From assembly GCF_006912135.1 (NCBI RefSeq), contig NZ_VIRS01000004.1:310001-374000 (forward strand): a stretch of 64,000 bases of DNA. The letters are read 5' to 3'. The translations under genes and the position numbers were made by a program. The notes under the pieces were generated by a model. It made no database searches and was not told the DNA's origin. It worked only from the letters and a program-made list of their open reading frames with translations. Below, one piece after another: positions 7,750 through 17,045 of this stretch (its first letter is position 1; every line of letters begins with the position of its first letter). The stretch comes from Cryptosporangium phraense (lineage in GTDB: Bacteria; Actinomycetota; Actinomycetes; Mycobacteriales; Cryptosporangiaceae).

Positions 7750-9225
7750 GTGCCCGACGAGCTCCCCGCCGAGGTACGGGTCCTGGTCGTCGGCGCCGGC
7801 TGCGGAGGACTCGCGGTCGCCGCGCACCTCCGCGCGGCCGGCTACCGGTCCGCCGGCGATCTGCTGATCATCGAGAAAGCCGACGAGGTCGGCGGCACCT
7901 GGCGCGACAACACGTATCCGGAGTGCGCCTGCGACGTGCAGTCGGTGCTGTACTCGTTCTCGTTCGCGCCGAACCCGGACTGGCCGAACTCGTACGGACG
8001 GCAGCCGGACATCCTCCGGTACCTGATCCGGACGACGCGGGAGTCCGGGCTGATCGACCACATCCGGTTCGGCTGCGAGCTGGTCGACGCGGTCTGGGAC
8101 GGGACCCACTGGGTCGCGACGACGTCGCAGGGCACCGTGCGCGCGCAGGTGCTGGTCGCCGCGACCGGGGCGCTGTCGGCCCCGCGCCTGCCCGACCTGC
8201 CGGGGATCGGGACGTTCGCCGGCCAGGCGTTCCACTCGGCGCGCTGGGACCACTCGGTGCCGCTGGCCGGCCGGCGGGTCGGCGTCGTCGGCACCGGCGC
8301 GTCGGCGGTGCAGTTCGTGCCCGCGATCGCGCCCGAGGTCGGTCGCCTGACCGTGTTCCAGCGGACGCCCGGCTGGGTGTTGCCCCGGGGCGACCGGCCG
8401 TACGTCGCCGGGGAGCGGGCGCTGTACCGGCGCTGGCCGATCACCCAGAAGATCTCCCGCGGGACGACGTACGTGTACCGGGAGAGCATGGTCGTCGGCA
8501 TGGCCCACGTGCCCCGGGCGTTACCGGCGTTCCAGCTGGTCGCCGAGACGCACCTCAAGCGTCAGGTGCGCGATCCCGAGCTGCGCGAGAAACTGCGGCC
8601 GCCGTTCCAGATCGGCTGCAAGCGCGCACTGCTCTCCGACGACTGGTTCCCGGCTCTGCAGCGGCCGAACGTCGAGCTGGTGACGGCGGCGGCGGCCGAG
8701 GTGACGCCGACCGGCGTCGTCGACGCGACCGGCCGCGGGCACGACCTCGACGTGCTGATCTTCGGTACCGGGTTCACGCCGACCGAGCCGCCGGTGGCGC
8801 GGCTGCTGACCGGCTCGGCCGGCCGGTCGCTGGCCGAGACCTGGGACGGCAGCCCGCGGGCGCACCTGGGCATCACCGTGCACGGGTTCCCGAACCTGTT
8901 CCTGATGTACGGCCCGAACACGAACCTCGGGCACAGCTCGATCATCTACATGCTCGAGTCGCAGGCCCGCTACGTCGTCGACGCGGTCCGGACGCTCGAC
9001 CGGGGGCGGCTGGCGTCGGTCGAGGTCCGCGCGGAGGTGGAGTCGGCCGGGGCCGACGCCATGCAGCGGCAGCTCGCCCACTCGGTCTGGAACACCGGTG
9101 GCTGCGCGAGCTGGTACCTCGACCGCAACGGCCGCAACAGCGTGATGTGGCCGACGTTCACCTGGCGGTACCGGCAGCGCACCCGCCGCTTCGACCTCGA
9201 CAGTTACCACCTGAAGGCGGTTTGA
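7750..9225 (+). CDS. Flavin-containing Baeyer-Villiger-type monooxygenase
   Basis: A 491-residue NAD(P)H- and FAD-dependent oxygenase expected to insert oxygen next to a ketone, giving an ester or lactone. The FAD Rossmann motif is VVGAGCGGLAVAAHL near residue 12. The Baeyer-Villiger fingerprint FxGxxxHxxxW is intact at F156, G158, H162 and W166. The NADPH Rossmann motif GVVGTGASAVQF follows, and LIFGTGF with the GPNTNLGHSS region completes the family pattern. The GTG start is supported by a strong GGAGG eight bases upstream. It is the first gene of a three-gene operon with a GMC oxidoreductase and an ADC-like protein. It is probably repressed through the operator at 7694-7713. The substrate is unknown; aliphatic, cyclic or terpenoid ketones are all possible. 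Confidence 0.92.
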   Translation: MPDELPAEVRVLVVGAGCGGLAVAAHLRAAGYRSAGDLLIIEKADEVGGTWRDNTYPECACDVQSVLYSFSFAPNPDWPNSYGRQPDILRYLIRTTRESGLIDHIRFGCELVDAVWDGTHWVATTSQGTVRAQVLVAATGALSAPRLPDLPGIGTFAGQAFHSARWDHSVPLAGRRVGVVGTGASAVQFVPAIAPEVGRLTVFQRTPGWVLPRGDRPYVAGERALYRRWPITQKISRGTTYVYRESMVVGMAHVPRALPAFQLVAETHLKRQVRDPELREKLRPPFQIGCKRALLSDDWFPALQRPNVELVTAAAAEVTPTGVVDATGRGHDLDVLIFGTGFTPTEPPVARLLTGSAGRSLAETWDGSPRAHLGITVHGFPNLFLMYGPNTNLGHSSIIYMLESQARYVVDAVRTLDRGRLASVEVRAEVESAGADAMQRQLAHSVWNTGGCASWYLDRNGRNSVMWPTFTWRYRQRTRRFDLDSYHLKAV

Positions 9226-10890
9226 GTGCACTACGACGTCCTAGTGGTCGGCAGCGGGTTCGGCGGGAGCGTCACCGCGCTGCGGCTGACCGAGAAGGGG
9301 TACCGGGTCGGGGTACTGGAGGCCGGGCGCCGGTTCGACTCCGGCTCGTATCCGAAGACCTCGTGGGACCTGCGGCGGTACCTGTGGGCACCGCAGCTCG
9401 GGTGCTACGGGCTGCAGCGGATCCACCTGCTGCCCGACGTCCTGGTGATGGCCGGGGCGGGGGTCGGCGGTGGGTCGCTGAACTACGCGAACACGCTGTA
9501 CCAGCCGCCGGCGTCGTTCTTCGAGGATCCGCAGTGGGCCGGCATCACCGACTGGGCGTCGGAGCTGGAGCCGCACTACGACCAGGCCCGACGGATGCTG
9601 GGCGTCACGCTCAACCCGACGGTGACGCCGGCCGACGTCGTGATGCGTCGCGTCGCCGACGAGATCGGGGCCGGCGACACCTGGCGCCCGACGCCGGTCG
9701 GGGTGTACTTCGGGCCGACGGGCGGAGACCCGTTCTTCGGCGGAGCGGGGCCGGACCGGGTGGCCTGCACCGAGTGCGGGTCGTGCATGACCGGCTGCCG
9801 GGTCGGGGCGAAGAACACGCTGACCCAGAACTACCTGTACCTGGCCGAGCAGGCCGGCGCCGAGGTGCACCCGCTCACCACCGTGCGCTCGATCCGCCCG
9901 GGCTGGACCGTCGAGACGGTCCGCAGTGGACGCCGATCACAGCGCCGGACGTTCACCGCCGACCACGTCGTGCTGGCGGCCGGGACCTACGGCACCCAGC
10001 GACTGCTGCACGCGATGAAGGACCGCGGGGCGCTGCCGAAGCTGTCGGGACGGCTCGGGCACCAGACCCGGACGAACTCCGAAGCGGTGCTGGCCGCCAC
10101 CTCCCGGCACCGGCGAACCGACTACACCAGGGGCGTGGCGATCACGGCCTCTTTCCACCCGGACCCGACCACCCACGTCGAGCCCGTCCGCTACGGGCCG
10201 GGGAGCAACGTCATCGGGTTGCTGCAGACGCTGCTGGTGGACGGCGGGCGGGGTCCGCGCTGGCTCCGTGCGCTCAAGGTCGCGGCCCGCAATCCCGGGG
10301 CCCTGTGGCGCAGCCTGTCGGTGCGTCACTGGTCGGAGAGGACCGTGATCGCGCTGGTGATGCAGGAGCACGACGACTCGCTGGTCGTGTCGGGCAAGCG
10401 CGGCCTCCTCGGCGGGCAGCGGCTGCGGACCCGTCCCGGGCCGGGAGAACCGCCGCCGCGCTGGATCCCGGTCGGGCACGACGTCGTGCGCCGGTTGGCC
10501 CGCCTGGTCGAGGGGGATCCGGGCGGATCGTTCGCCGACCTCGCCAACATCCCGATGACCGCGCACTTCATCGGGGGCTGCGGCGTCGGGGCGTCGGCCG
10601 AGGAGGGCGTGATCGATCCGTACCACCGGGTGCACGGGTACCCGGGGCTGTCGATCGTGGACGGGTCGACCGTGTCGGCGAACCTCGGCGTGAACCCGGC
10701 CCTGACGATCACCGCGCTGGCCGAGCGGGCGTCGTCGTTCTGGCCCAACCGCGGCGAGGCGGATCCCCGGCCCGAGCCGGGAGCAGCCTACCGGCGGATC
10801 TCCCCGGTGGCGCCGGCCGACCCGGCGGTGCCCGCGCACGCCCCGGCCGCGCTGCTGTTTCCCACGATCCCGGTACGGGAGCAGTCGTGA
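9226..10890 (+). CDS. GMC-family FAD-dependent oxidoreductase (cholesterol-oxidase-like)
   Basis: A 554-residue FAD enzyme that probably oxidises an alcohol to the ketone used by the adjacent monooxygenase. The N-terminal FAD motif is DVLVVGSGFGGSVTALRLTE, followed by AGAGVGGGSLNYAN. The C-terminal GMC domain carries HFIGGCGVG and SANLGVNPALTITALAERA. Inserted between them is a four-cysteine motif, C181-x2-C184-x2-C187-x3-C191 (CTECGSCMTGCRVGAKNTL), which resembles an Fe-S or structural metal site and is seen in some cholesterol-oxidase-like GMC proteins. The GTG start follows the previous stop with no gap. Its own stop overlaps the next start (GTGA), so translation of the three genes is coupled. 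Confidence 0.9.
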   Translation: MHYDVLVVGSGFGGSVTALRLTEKGYRVGVLEAGRRFDSGSYPKTSWDLRRYLWAPQLGCYGLQRIHLLPDVLVMAGAGVGGGSLNYANTLYQPPASFFEDPQWAGITDWASELEPHYDQARRMLGVTLNPTVTPADVVMRRVADEIGAGDTWRPTPVGVYFGPTGGDPFFGGAGPDRVACTECGSCMTGCRVGAKNTLTQNYLYLAEQAGAEVHPLTTVRSIRPGWTVETVRSGRRSQRRTFTADHVVLAAGTYGTQRLLHAMKDRGALPKLSGRLGHQTRTNSEAVLAATSRHRRTDYTRGVAITASFHPDPTTHVEPVRYGPGSNVIGLLQTLLVDGGRGPRWLRALKVAARNPGALWRSLSVRHWSERTVIALVMQEHDDSLVVSGKRGLLGGQRLRTRPGPGEPPPRWIPVGHDVVRRLARLVEGDPGGSFADLANIPMTAHFIGGCGVGASAEEGVIDPYHRVHGYPGLSIVDGSTVSANLGVNPALTITALAERASSFWPNRGEADPRPEPGAAYRRISPVAPADPAVPAHAPAALLFPTIPVREQS

Positions 10891-11531
10891 GCCTGCGCGA
10901 GATCCCGAGCGTCCCCGAGTCGCTGCTGGCCGCCGACGTCGAGCTGCCCACCGCGTCGGCTCCGGCGCCGTGGCGGACGCGGATCGACGCCGCGTTCTGG
11001 TGGCACCGCGCCACCCCGGACGCGTCGTCGGTGTCGTTGCCGGGAAAGGTCGTCCCGGTGACGCTGGCGGCGTTCGTCCGGTACCTCGACACTCCGGTGG
11101 GGCCGTACCACGAGATCTTCGCCAGCCCGGTGCTGCTGCGGGAGTGGCCGGTGCCGCCGCTGCACATTCCGTTCATCGCGGTCGACTCGCTGGCGTCGGT
11201 GCACGGCGGCCGGGCCAACTGGGCGCTGCCGAAGACGCTGGCCACGTTCACCTGGGGCGGGTCGTCGATCGCCGCGGCCGGCGAGGGCTGGCAGGTCAGC
11301 GCTTCGGCCCGGGCGGCGACCCCGAAATTCCCGGTGGTGGGCGGGCTGCGGGTGGCGCAGCCGTCCGGCGGGACCCTGCGTCGCGCCTGGATCGGCCTGC
11401 ACGGCCGCGCGCGCCTGGGCCGGGTGACCGTGACCGCGACCGGCCCGACGCTGGCCCGCTGGCTCGCGCCGGGGCGTCATCCGGCGCTGCTCATCTCCGA
11501 CTCCACGATGACGGTCGGCGCACCGCGCTGA
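10887..11531 (+). CDS. Acetoacetate decarboxylase-like (ADC superfamily) protein
   Basis: A 214-residue ADC-superfamily protein. The segment GGRANWALPKTLATF contains Lys116, which aligns by context with the Schiff-base lysine of acetoacetate decarboxylase. The preceding YHEIFASPVLL and WPVPPLHIPFIAVDS blocks are typical of the fold. It may decarboxylate, hydrate or hydrolyse a beta-keto product of the operon; ADC-like proteins are functionally diverse, so the reaction is open. The GTG start is embedded in the stop of the GMC gene (GTGA). The operon ends 12 bases before a strong hairpin terminator shared with the convergent fadB gene. Confidence 0.8.
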   Translation: MSLREIPSVPESLLAADVELPTASAPAPWRTRIDAAFWWHRATPDASSVSLPGKVVPVTLAAFVRYLDTPVGPYHEIFASPVLLREWPVPPLHIPFIAVDSLASVHGGRANWALPKTLATFTWGGSSIAAAGEGWQVSASARAATPKFPVVGGLRVAQPSGGTLRRAWIGLHGRARLGRVTVTATGPTLARWLAPGRHPALLISDSTMTVGAPR

Positions 11532-11542
11532 CCCGGCCGTGG

Positions 11543-11570
11543 GCCGTGGAGGGCGGGCGCCCTCCACGGC
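11543..11570. terminator. Bidirectional terminator hairpin between convergent operons
   Basis: A perfect 12-bp stem, GCCGTGGAGGGC at 11543-11554 and its complement at 11559-11570, encloses a GGGC loop and is followed by CGTTTCT. It lies between the ADC-like gene (plus) and fadB (minus), whose stop codons are 46 bases apart. Confidence 0.8.
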
Positions 11571-11576
11571 CGTTTC

Positions 11577-13712
11577 TCACGCCAGTGCGGCCCGCAGGCT
11601 GCCCGCCGCCACGGCCCGGTCGCGCAGCAGCGCGGGCGGACGGAAACGCTCGCCGAACTTGTCGGCCAGCTCGTCGGCCCGAGCCACGAACGCCTCGACC
11701 CCGTACTGGTCGACGAACTGAGCAACGCCGCCGAGCCCGGGCGGGAAGCCGATGCCCATGATCGAGCCGATGTTGGCGTCCTCGACCGAGCTCAGCACGC
11801 CTTCTTCGAAGCAGCGCGCGGTCTCCACCGCCATGATGAACAGCAGCCGGTCCTTGGCGTCCTGGAACCGGACACCGGGCCCGCTGCCGGGGGCCAGCCC
11901 GTCCATGTTCGGCGGGAACACCTCGGCCAGGCCGGGCCAGACCTGCTTGGCCGGCTCCCAGTCGAAGAAGCCCTTACCGGCCGCCTTACCCGTGCGTCCG
12001 TGCTCGTTCACCAGGGTTCGGAGGACGGCCAGCCCCGGGTGCTCGGCGGCGGCTCCGCCCTGCTCCTCGATCTTCAGCGGCAACGTCAGCGTCACCTCGT
12101 CGAGCAGCGTCAGCGGGCCGGCCGGGAAGCCGGACTGCAGCGCGGCCCGCTCGATGCTCATCGCCGGCAGGCCCTCGGCCAGCAGCGCCGCGCCCTCCAT
12201 GACCATCGTCCCGAACACCCGGCTGGTGAAGAACCCGCGGCTGTCCTTGACGACGATCGGCGTCTTCCCGATCGCCCGCGTGTAGTCGTAGGCCTTGGCC
12301 ACGGCCTCGGGGGACGTGTTCGCGCCGACGATCAGCTCGATCAGCGGCATCTTGTCGACCGGCGAGAAGAAGTGCACGCCGACCAGATCGGGCAGGCCCG
12401 CGCCCTCCTGCAGCTCGGTGATCGGCAGCGTCGAGGTGTTCGACGTGATCAGCGCGTCCGGGGCGGCCGCGGCCGCCTCGGCCAGCACGCGGTGCTTGAC
12501 CGCGACGTCCTCGAACACCGCCTCGATGACGAAGTCGCAGCCGGCGAGGTCGGCGTAGTCGTCGGTCGGCTGGATCCGGGCCAGGAGCGCCTGGTTCTTC
12601 TCCGGGGTGCCGCGCCGCTTCTCGAGGATCTTCTGCGAGTACGCCTTGCCCTTCTCCGCGGCCTCGGCCGACACGTCCTTCAGGACGACGTCGATGCCGG
12701 CCTTCGCGGTGACGTAGGCGATCCCGGCGCCCATCATCCCGGCCCCGATCACCCCGACCTTGGTCGGCGCGAACGACGGAACACCGTCCGGGCGGCTGCC
12801 ACCGCCGTTGATCCGGTTCAGGTCGAACCAGAACGCCTGGATCATGTTCGTCGAGATCGGGCCGGTCGCCAGGTCGGCGAAGTACCGGCCCTCGATCACG
12901 AACGCGGTGTCGACGTCGACCAGCAGGCCCTCGACCGCGGCGCAGAGGATGTGGTGCGGGGCCGGCAGGTTCGCGCCCTTGAGTTGCTTGTGGAGGTTCG
13001 CGGGCAGCGCGGGCAGCAGCCCGGCCAGCGACGGCGAGGTCGGCAGGCCACCGGGCACCTTGTAGCCCTTGGTGTCGTAGGGCTGGGCCGCCGTCGGGTT
13101 CGCCGCGATCCAGGATCGCGCCGAAGCCAGCAGCTCCTCCGGGGTGCTCACGACCTCGTGCACCAGCCCGAGGTCCTTGGCCGCCGGTGCACGCAGCTGC
13201 TGACCCTGCAGCAGGAGCTGAAGCAGCGCGTTGAACAGCCCGAGCAGCCGCACCGATCGCACGACCCCGCCCGCGCCGGGCAGCAGGCCGAGCGTCACCT
13301 CCGGGAAGCCGAGCTTCGTCGCCGGGGTGTCGAGCACGACCCGGTAGTGCGCAGCCAGTGCGATCTCCAGCCCACCGCCGAGCGCGGCCCCGTTGATCGC
13401 CGCCACCACCGGCACGCCGAGCGTCTCGATCGTGCGCAGCCGGCGCTTGATGTCGGTGACCGTCGCCAACAGGTCGGCCCGGTTCTCCGGACGGGCCCGG
13501 ATCAGCTCGTCGAGGTCACCGCCGGCGAAGAACGTCTTCTTCGCGCTCGTGATGATGACGCCCTTCACCGTGTCCTTCTCGGCGACCAGCCGGTCGACGG
13601 TCTCGCCGAACGCGGCCTGGAACGCCGCGTCCATCGTGTTCGCCGACGAGCTCGGCTTGTCCAGCGTCAACGTGACGACGCCGTCCTCGTCGCGGTCCCA
13701 ACGGATGCTCAC
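11577..13712 (-). CDS. fadB: Fatty acid beta-oxidation multifunctional protein, FadB type
   Basis: A 711-residue fusion of enoyl-CoA hydratase and 3-hydroxyacyl-CoA dehydrogenase, the middle two steps of beta-oxidation. The N-terminal crotonase domain shows [21 protein letters not shown] and [14 protein letters not shown]. The dehydrogenase domain begins [19 protein letters not shown] (NAD+ motif), followed by [24 protein letters not shown] (catalytic His) and [12 protein letters not shown]. Length matches the actinobacterial FadB family. The GTG start overlaps the stop of the thiolase gene (GTGA). It is the last gene of the tetR-acyl-CoA dehydrogenase-thiolase-fadB operon, which gives a complete beta-oxidation round in one transcript. 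Confidence 0.95.
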   Translation of the reverse strand: MSIRWDRDEDGVVTLTLDKPSSSANTMDAAFQAAFGETVDRLVAEKDTVKGVIITSAKKTFFAGGDLDELIRARPENRADLLATVTDIKRRLRTIETLGVPVVAAINGAALGGGLEIALAAHYRVVLDTPATKLGFPEVTLGLLPGAGGVVRSVRLLGLFNALLQLLLQGQQLRAPAAKDLGLVHEVVSTPEELLASARSWIAANPTAAQPYDTKGYKVPGGLPTSPSLAGLLPALPANLHKQLKGANLPAPHHILCAAVEGLLVDVDTAFVIEGRYFADLATGPISTNMIQAFWFDLNRINGGGSRPDGVPSFAPTKVGVIGAGMMGAGIAYVTAKAGIDVVLKDVSAEAAEKGKAYSQKILEKRRGTPEKNQALLARIQPTDDYADLAGCDFVIEAVFEDVAVKHRVLAEAAAAAPDALITSNTSTLPITELQEGAGLPDLVGVHFFSPVDKMPLIELIVGANTSPEAVAKAYDYTRAIGKTPIVVKDSRGFFTSRVFGTMVMEGAALLAEGLPAMSIERAALQSGFPAGPLTLLDEVTLTLPLKIEEQGGAAAEHPGLAVLRTLVNEHGRTGKAAGKGFFDWEPAKQVWPGLAEVFPPNMDGLAPGSGPGVRFQDAKDRLLFIMAVETARCFEEGVLSSVEDANIGSIMGIGFPPGLGGVAQFVDQYGVEAFVARADELADKFGERFRPPALLRDRAVAAGSLRAALA

Positions 13713-14923
13713 AGCTTCTCCACCACCGTCGCGATTCCCATTCCGCCACCGACGCACAACGTCACCAGGCCGTACCGTTCGTCGCGCCGCTCCAGCTCGT
13801 CGACCATCGTGCCGAGCAGCATCGCGCCGGTCGCGCCGAGCGGGTGACCCATCGCGATCGCGCCGCCGTTGACGTTGACGATGTCCTCGGAGAACCCGGT
13901 GTCGGCCATGAACCGCAGCACGACGGCCGCGAACGCCTCGTTCATCTCGACCAGCGCGATGTCGTCGACGGTCAGCCCGGCCTTGGCCAGCGCCTTCTTC
14001 GACGCCGGAGCCGGGCCGGTGAGCATGATCAGCGGGTCGGCACCGGAGACCGCGGTCGACACGATCCGGGCCCGCGGGGTCAGCCCGTGGTTCCGGCCGG
14101 CCTCCTCGCTGCCGATCACCACCAGCGCGGCCCCGTCCACGATCCCGGACGAGTTGCCGGCCGTGTGCACGTGGTTGATGCTCTCGACCCAGTGGTAGCG
14201 GTCGAGCGCGACCGCGTCGAATCCGCCCTGGTCACCGATGCCGGCGAAGCTCGCGGGCAGCCCCGACAGCGATTCGACCGTCGTGTCCGGCCGGACGTGC
14301 TCGTCCTGGTCGAGGACGACGTCCCCGTTCAGGTCACGCACCGGCACGACCGAACGCGCGAAGTACCCGTTGGCCCAGGCCTTGGCCGCCCGGGCCTGCG
14401 AGCGGGCCGCGTAGGCGTCCACGTCGGTGCGCGACCAGCCGTGCAGCGTCGCGATCAGGTCGGCGCCGATGCCCTGGGGCACGAACCCGGTCTCGTACGC
14501 GGTCTCCGGGTCCTGGGCCCAGGCCCCGCCGTCCGAGCCCATCGCCACCCGGGACATCGCCTCGACCCCACCGGCGAACACCAGGTCTTCCCAGCCCGAG
14601 CGCACCTTCTGGGCGGCGATGTTGACCGCCTCCAGGCCGGACGCGCAGAACCGGTTGAGCTGGACGCCGGACACCGTGTCGGGCAGGCCGGCCGCGATCG
14701 CCGCGGTCTTGGCGATGTCACCGCCCTGCTCGCCGACCGGGCTCACCACGCCCAGCACGACGTCGTCGACGCCGCCCGGGTCGAGGTGCGGGTTGCGGGC
14801 CCTGACCTCGTCGATCAGGCCGGTTACCAGCGAGATCGGTTTCACCGAGTGCAGCGACCCGGTCTTCTTGCCGCGACCGCGCGGGGTGCGGATCGCGTCG
14901 TAGACGTAAGCCTCAGTGCTCAT
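13709..14923 (-). CDS. fadA: Acetyl-CoA acyltransferase (thiolase)
   Basis: A 404-residue thiolase that cleaves 3-ketoacyl-CoA with CoA. The nucleophile is C93 in [12 protein letters not shown], the His is in [15 protein letters not shown], and the second Cys is C390 in CVGGGMG. The N-terminal [20 protein letters not shown] is typical of the FadA/trifunctional-beta subfamily, not the biosynthetic acetoacetyl-CoA thiolases. AGGAGG precedes the ATG at ideal spacing. It is separated from the upstream dehydrogenase by only 13 bases and overlaps fadB downstream. Substrate chain length cannot be read from the sequence. Confidence 0.95.
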   Translation of the reverse strand: MSTEAYVYDAIRTPRGRGKKTGSLHSVKPISLVTGLIDEVRARNPHLDPGGVDDVVLGVVSPVGEQGGDIAKTAAIAAGLPDTVSGVQLNRFCASGLEAVNIAAQKVRSGWEDLVFAGGVEAMSRVAMGSDGGAWAQDPETAYETGFVPQGIGADLIATLHGWSRTDVDAYAARSQARAAKAWANGYFARSVVPVRDLNGDVVLDQDEHVRPDTTVESLSGLPASFAGIGDQGGFDAVALDRYHWVESINHVHTAGNSSGIVDGAALVVIGSEEAGRNHGLTPRARIVSTAVSGADPLIMLTGPAPASKKALAKAGLTVDDIALVEMNEAFAAVVLRFMADTGFSEDIVNVNGGAIAMGHPLGATGAMLLGTMVDELERRDERYGLVTLCVGGGMGIATVVEKL

Positions 14924-14936
14924 GGGACGCCTCCTG

Positions 14937-16088
14937 CTAGACGCCGAGCGATCGCCCGACGATCTCCTTCATGATTTCCGTGGTCCCGCCGTAGATCGTC
15001 GTGATCCGGGTATCCGTGTAAGCACGGGCGATCGGATATTCGCGCATGAAGCCGTAGCCGCCGTGCAGCTGCAGACACCGGTCGACGACCCGCTTCTGCA
15101 TCTCGGTCGTCCACCACTTGGCCATCGCCGCGTCGGTGACCGTGTACCGGCCCTCGTTGTGTTCCAGGATCGCCTTCTCGATGTACGTTTCGGCCAGCTC
15201 CAGTTCCGTCGCCATCTCGGCCAGGACGAACCGGTTGTGCTGGAAGCTGCCGACCGGACGTCCGAAGGCCCGTCGTTCCTTGGTGTATTGGAGCGTGCGG
15301 TCGAAGACCGCGCGGGCCCCGGCGACCGCGGCCACCGCGATCGAGAGCCGCTCCTGGGGCAGCATCGACATCAGGTGGAAGAACCCCTGGTTGAGCTGGC
15401 CGATCAGGTTGGTCTCGGGCACGCGGACGTCGTCGAAGAAGAGCTCGGCCGTGTCTTGGGCCTTCATGCCGATCTTGTCGAGGTTGCGGCCGCGTTCGAA
15501 GCCGGGCGTGCCCCGCTCGACCGCGATGAGGCTCAGGCCGTGGGCGGCCTTCGCGTCGGGGTCGGTGCGGGCGACGACGAGGACGAGGTCGGCGAGGATG
15601 CCGTTGGTGATGAACGTCTTCGAGCCGTTGAGCACGAAGTCGGTGCCGTCCCGCTTGGCGGTCGTGGCGATGCCCTGGAGGTCGGAGCCGGCGCCCGGCT
15701 CGGTCATCGCGATCGCGGTGATGATCGTGCCGTCGCAGAAGCCCGGTAACCAGCGCTGCTTCTGCTCGTCGGTGGTGAACTCGAGCAGGTACGGCGCGGT
15801 GACGTCGTTGTGCAGCGAGAACCCGACGCCGCTGGCGCCGACCGCGATCGTCTCCTCGGAGAGCACCGCGTTGTAGCGGAAGTCCTTGATGCCCCCGCCG
15901 CCGTACTGCTCGGGGACGTCGGTGCCGAGCAGGCCCTGGGCGCCGGCCGCGGTCCAGATGCGCCGGTCGACCTGACCCTCCTTCTCCCACTCGTCGTGGA
16001 ACGGGACGACCTCCTTGGCCAGGAACGTGCGGGCGATCGCTCGGAACGCCTCGTGGTCTTCGTCGTACAGGGTTCGTCGCATCGTCAC
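14937..16088 (-). CDS. Acyl-CoA dehydrogenase (LCAD/IVD-type active site)
   Basis: A 383-residue FAD enzyme for the first oxidation of beta-oxidation. FAD- and substrate-binding signatures are [15 protein letters not shown] and [17 protein letters not shown]. The catalytic glutamate is predicted at E246 ([10 protein letters not shown]), as in long-chain and isovaleryl-CoA dehydrogenases. The position used in medium-chain enzymes is Gly here (IYGGTTEIM). This suggests a long or branched acyl substrate. The GTG at 16088 overlaps the TGA of tetR (GTGA); an ATG two codons later is the alternative. It belongs to the tetR-controlled fad operon. Confidence 0.93.
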   Translation of the reverse strand: MTMRRTLYDEDHEAFRAIARTFLAKEVVPFHDEWEKEGQVDRRIWTAAGAQGLLGTDVPEQYGGGGIKDFRYNAVLSEETIAVGASGVGFSLHNDVTAPYLLEFTTDEQKQRWLPGFCDGTIITAIAMTEPGAGSDLQGIATTAKRDGTDFVLNGSKTFITNGILADLVLVVARTDPDAKAAHGLSLIAVERGTPGFERGRNLDKIGMKAQDTAELFFDDVRVPETNLIGQLNQGFFHLMSMLPQERLSIAVAAVAGARAVFDRTLQYTKERRAFGRPVGSFQHNRFVLAEMATELELAETYIEKAILEHNEGRYTVTDAAMAKWWTTEMQKRVVDRCLQLHGGYGFMREYPIARAYTDTRITTIYGGTTEIMKEIVGRSLGV

Positions 16089-16678
16089 TCCCTCGAGGCC
16101 AGCATCGAAGCCCAGGCGTCCAAGGCCCGGGCCCGCTGGGTCGCGTTCCAGTCGGTGAGCAGGCCGCTGACCCCGCGGCCGAGGAGCAGGTCGAGCGTCA
16201 TCTGCTGGAGCAGCGGGTCGGGGGTGACGTACTCGCGGCAGAGCTCACGCAGGTCGGTGGCGAGCTTCGCCTCGACCGGGATCAGTACCTCGCGCAGCGC
16301 GGGATCGCTCCGGGCGGCGACCCAGAGCTCGACCGCGGCCGCGTAGAGCGGGCCCGAGAGCAGGTCGGCGAGCAGGTCGAGCGTGCGCCGGAGCTGGTTC
16401 TCGCCGGCCAGGCCGGCGAGCTGCTCCCGGACGACGGCCGCGCGCTGGTCGGCCAGGTGCCCGACCGCGGCCGCGACCAGCTTCTCCTTGGTGCCGTAGT
16501 GGTGCAGCTGGGCGCCGCGGCTGACGCCGGCCCGCTGGGCGACCGCGGTCGTCGTGGTGCCGGCGTAACCGGCGTCGACCAGGCAGGCGAGCGTGGCGTC
16601 GAGCAGCCTCTGCCGCGTAGCGGCGCTGCGATCGGCCTGCGTCCGGCGAGCCGGCTGGGTGTCGGTCGGCTGGGCCAC
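16085..16678 (-). CDS. TetR family repressor of the fad/BVMO regulon
   Basis: A 197-residue TetR-type repressor. The helix-turn-helix reads RLLDATLACLVDAGYAGTTT then VAQRAGVSRGAQLHHYGTKE. The C-terminal ligand domain is not conserved enough to name an inducer; acyl-CoA or a ketone pathway intermediate is likely. An ATG at 16705 opens the frame further, but it lies inside the palindromic operator with no ribosome-binding site. The GTG at 16678 is preferred. It has GGAG nine bases upstream, and a TTGACT-N17-GAGACT promoter would place the transcript start on or near it. It is the first gene of the operon with acyl-CoA dehydrogenase, thiolase and fadB, so it is autoregulated. The same operator occurs upstream of the monooxygenase gene. 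Confidence 0.9.
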   Translation of the reverse strand: MAQPTDTQPARRTQADRSAATRQRLLDATLACLVDAGYAGTTTTAVAQRAGVSRGAQLHHYGTKEKLVAAAVGHLADQRAAVVREQLAGLAGENQLRRTLDLLADLLSGPLYAAAVELWVAARSDPALREVLIPVEAKLATDLRELCREYVTPDPLLQQMTLDLLLGRGVSGLLTDWNATQRARALDAWASMLASRE

Positions 16679-16702
16679 AGGCTGAGTCTCCGTGCCGGAC
16701 CG

Positions 16703-16722
16703 CATACAGTCAAGACTGTATG
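16703..16722. promoter_or_regulatory. TetR-type operator, copy 1 (tetR-fad operon)
   Basis: CATACAGTCAAGACTGTATG is a perfect inverted repeat, two 9-bp arms around AA. On the minus strand it contains TTGACT. Seventeen bases further is GAGACT, and six bases after that is the GTG of tetR. The operator therefore covers a -35 element. A near copy (16/20) lies at 7694-7713. Confidence 0.8.
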
Positions 16723-16724
16723 TT

Positions 16725-17045
16725 TTATGCGGCCCGCTCCTCCAGGTAGCGCCCGAGCAGCGCGGCCGTCAGCACCGGAGCCATCGCCCGGAGATCGAGC
16801 AGGTCGAGTTCGGGCAGGCCGACCCGGCCGTGCCGCCGGTCGATGACGACATCGCGCAGAGCCGGCGACGGGTCGGGCTCGCGCCGGGCCGCGCGGGTGG
16901 CCAGTTCGACCAGCGCGACGGTCTCCGGCTCGACCGGGACCATCGTCCCCACCCCGGCGTACAGGCGGTGCAGGTCGCTGTCCGGGAGCGTCGGATTCCA
17001 GAGGCTCTCGAGCCGCGCGACGAGCGCCTGCGGGACGACGGTCAT
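16725..17045 (-). CDS. Hypothetical protein, coupled to the preceding small membrane protein
   Basis: A 106-residue soluble protein that I do not recognise. It is rich in Leu, Ala and charged residues, with VARLESLWNPTLPDSDLHRL and VALVELATRAARREPDPSPA, and is probably all-helical. The ATG lies in the stop codon of the upstream small membrane protein (ATGA), which strongly supports that both are real and made together. A membrane anchor with a soluble partner is a plausible reading. Its TAA is three bases before the tetR operator, so the pair could read through into the fad operon. Confidence 0.6.
   Translation of the reverse strand: MTVVPQALVARLESLWNPTLPDSDLHRLYAGVGTMVPVEPETVALVELATRAARREPDPSPALRDVVIDRRHGRVGLPELDLLDLRAMAPVLTAALLGRYLEERAA

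Noticed and set aside
12000-13847. Long open frame antisense to fadB
   Set aside because: High GC content leaves antisense frames open. The product is His/Arg/Gln-rich with no motif, while the minus strand has a complete FadB. The same applies to long antisense frames over the chemoreceptor, MFS and giant helicase genes.
16703-16705. ATG at 16705 as the start of the fad-regulon tetR
   Set aside because: It lies inside the operator with no ribosome-binding site. The GTG at 16678 has GGAG and a properly spaced TTGACT/GAGACT promoter.
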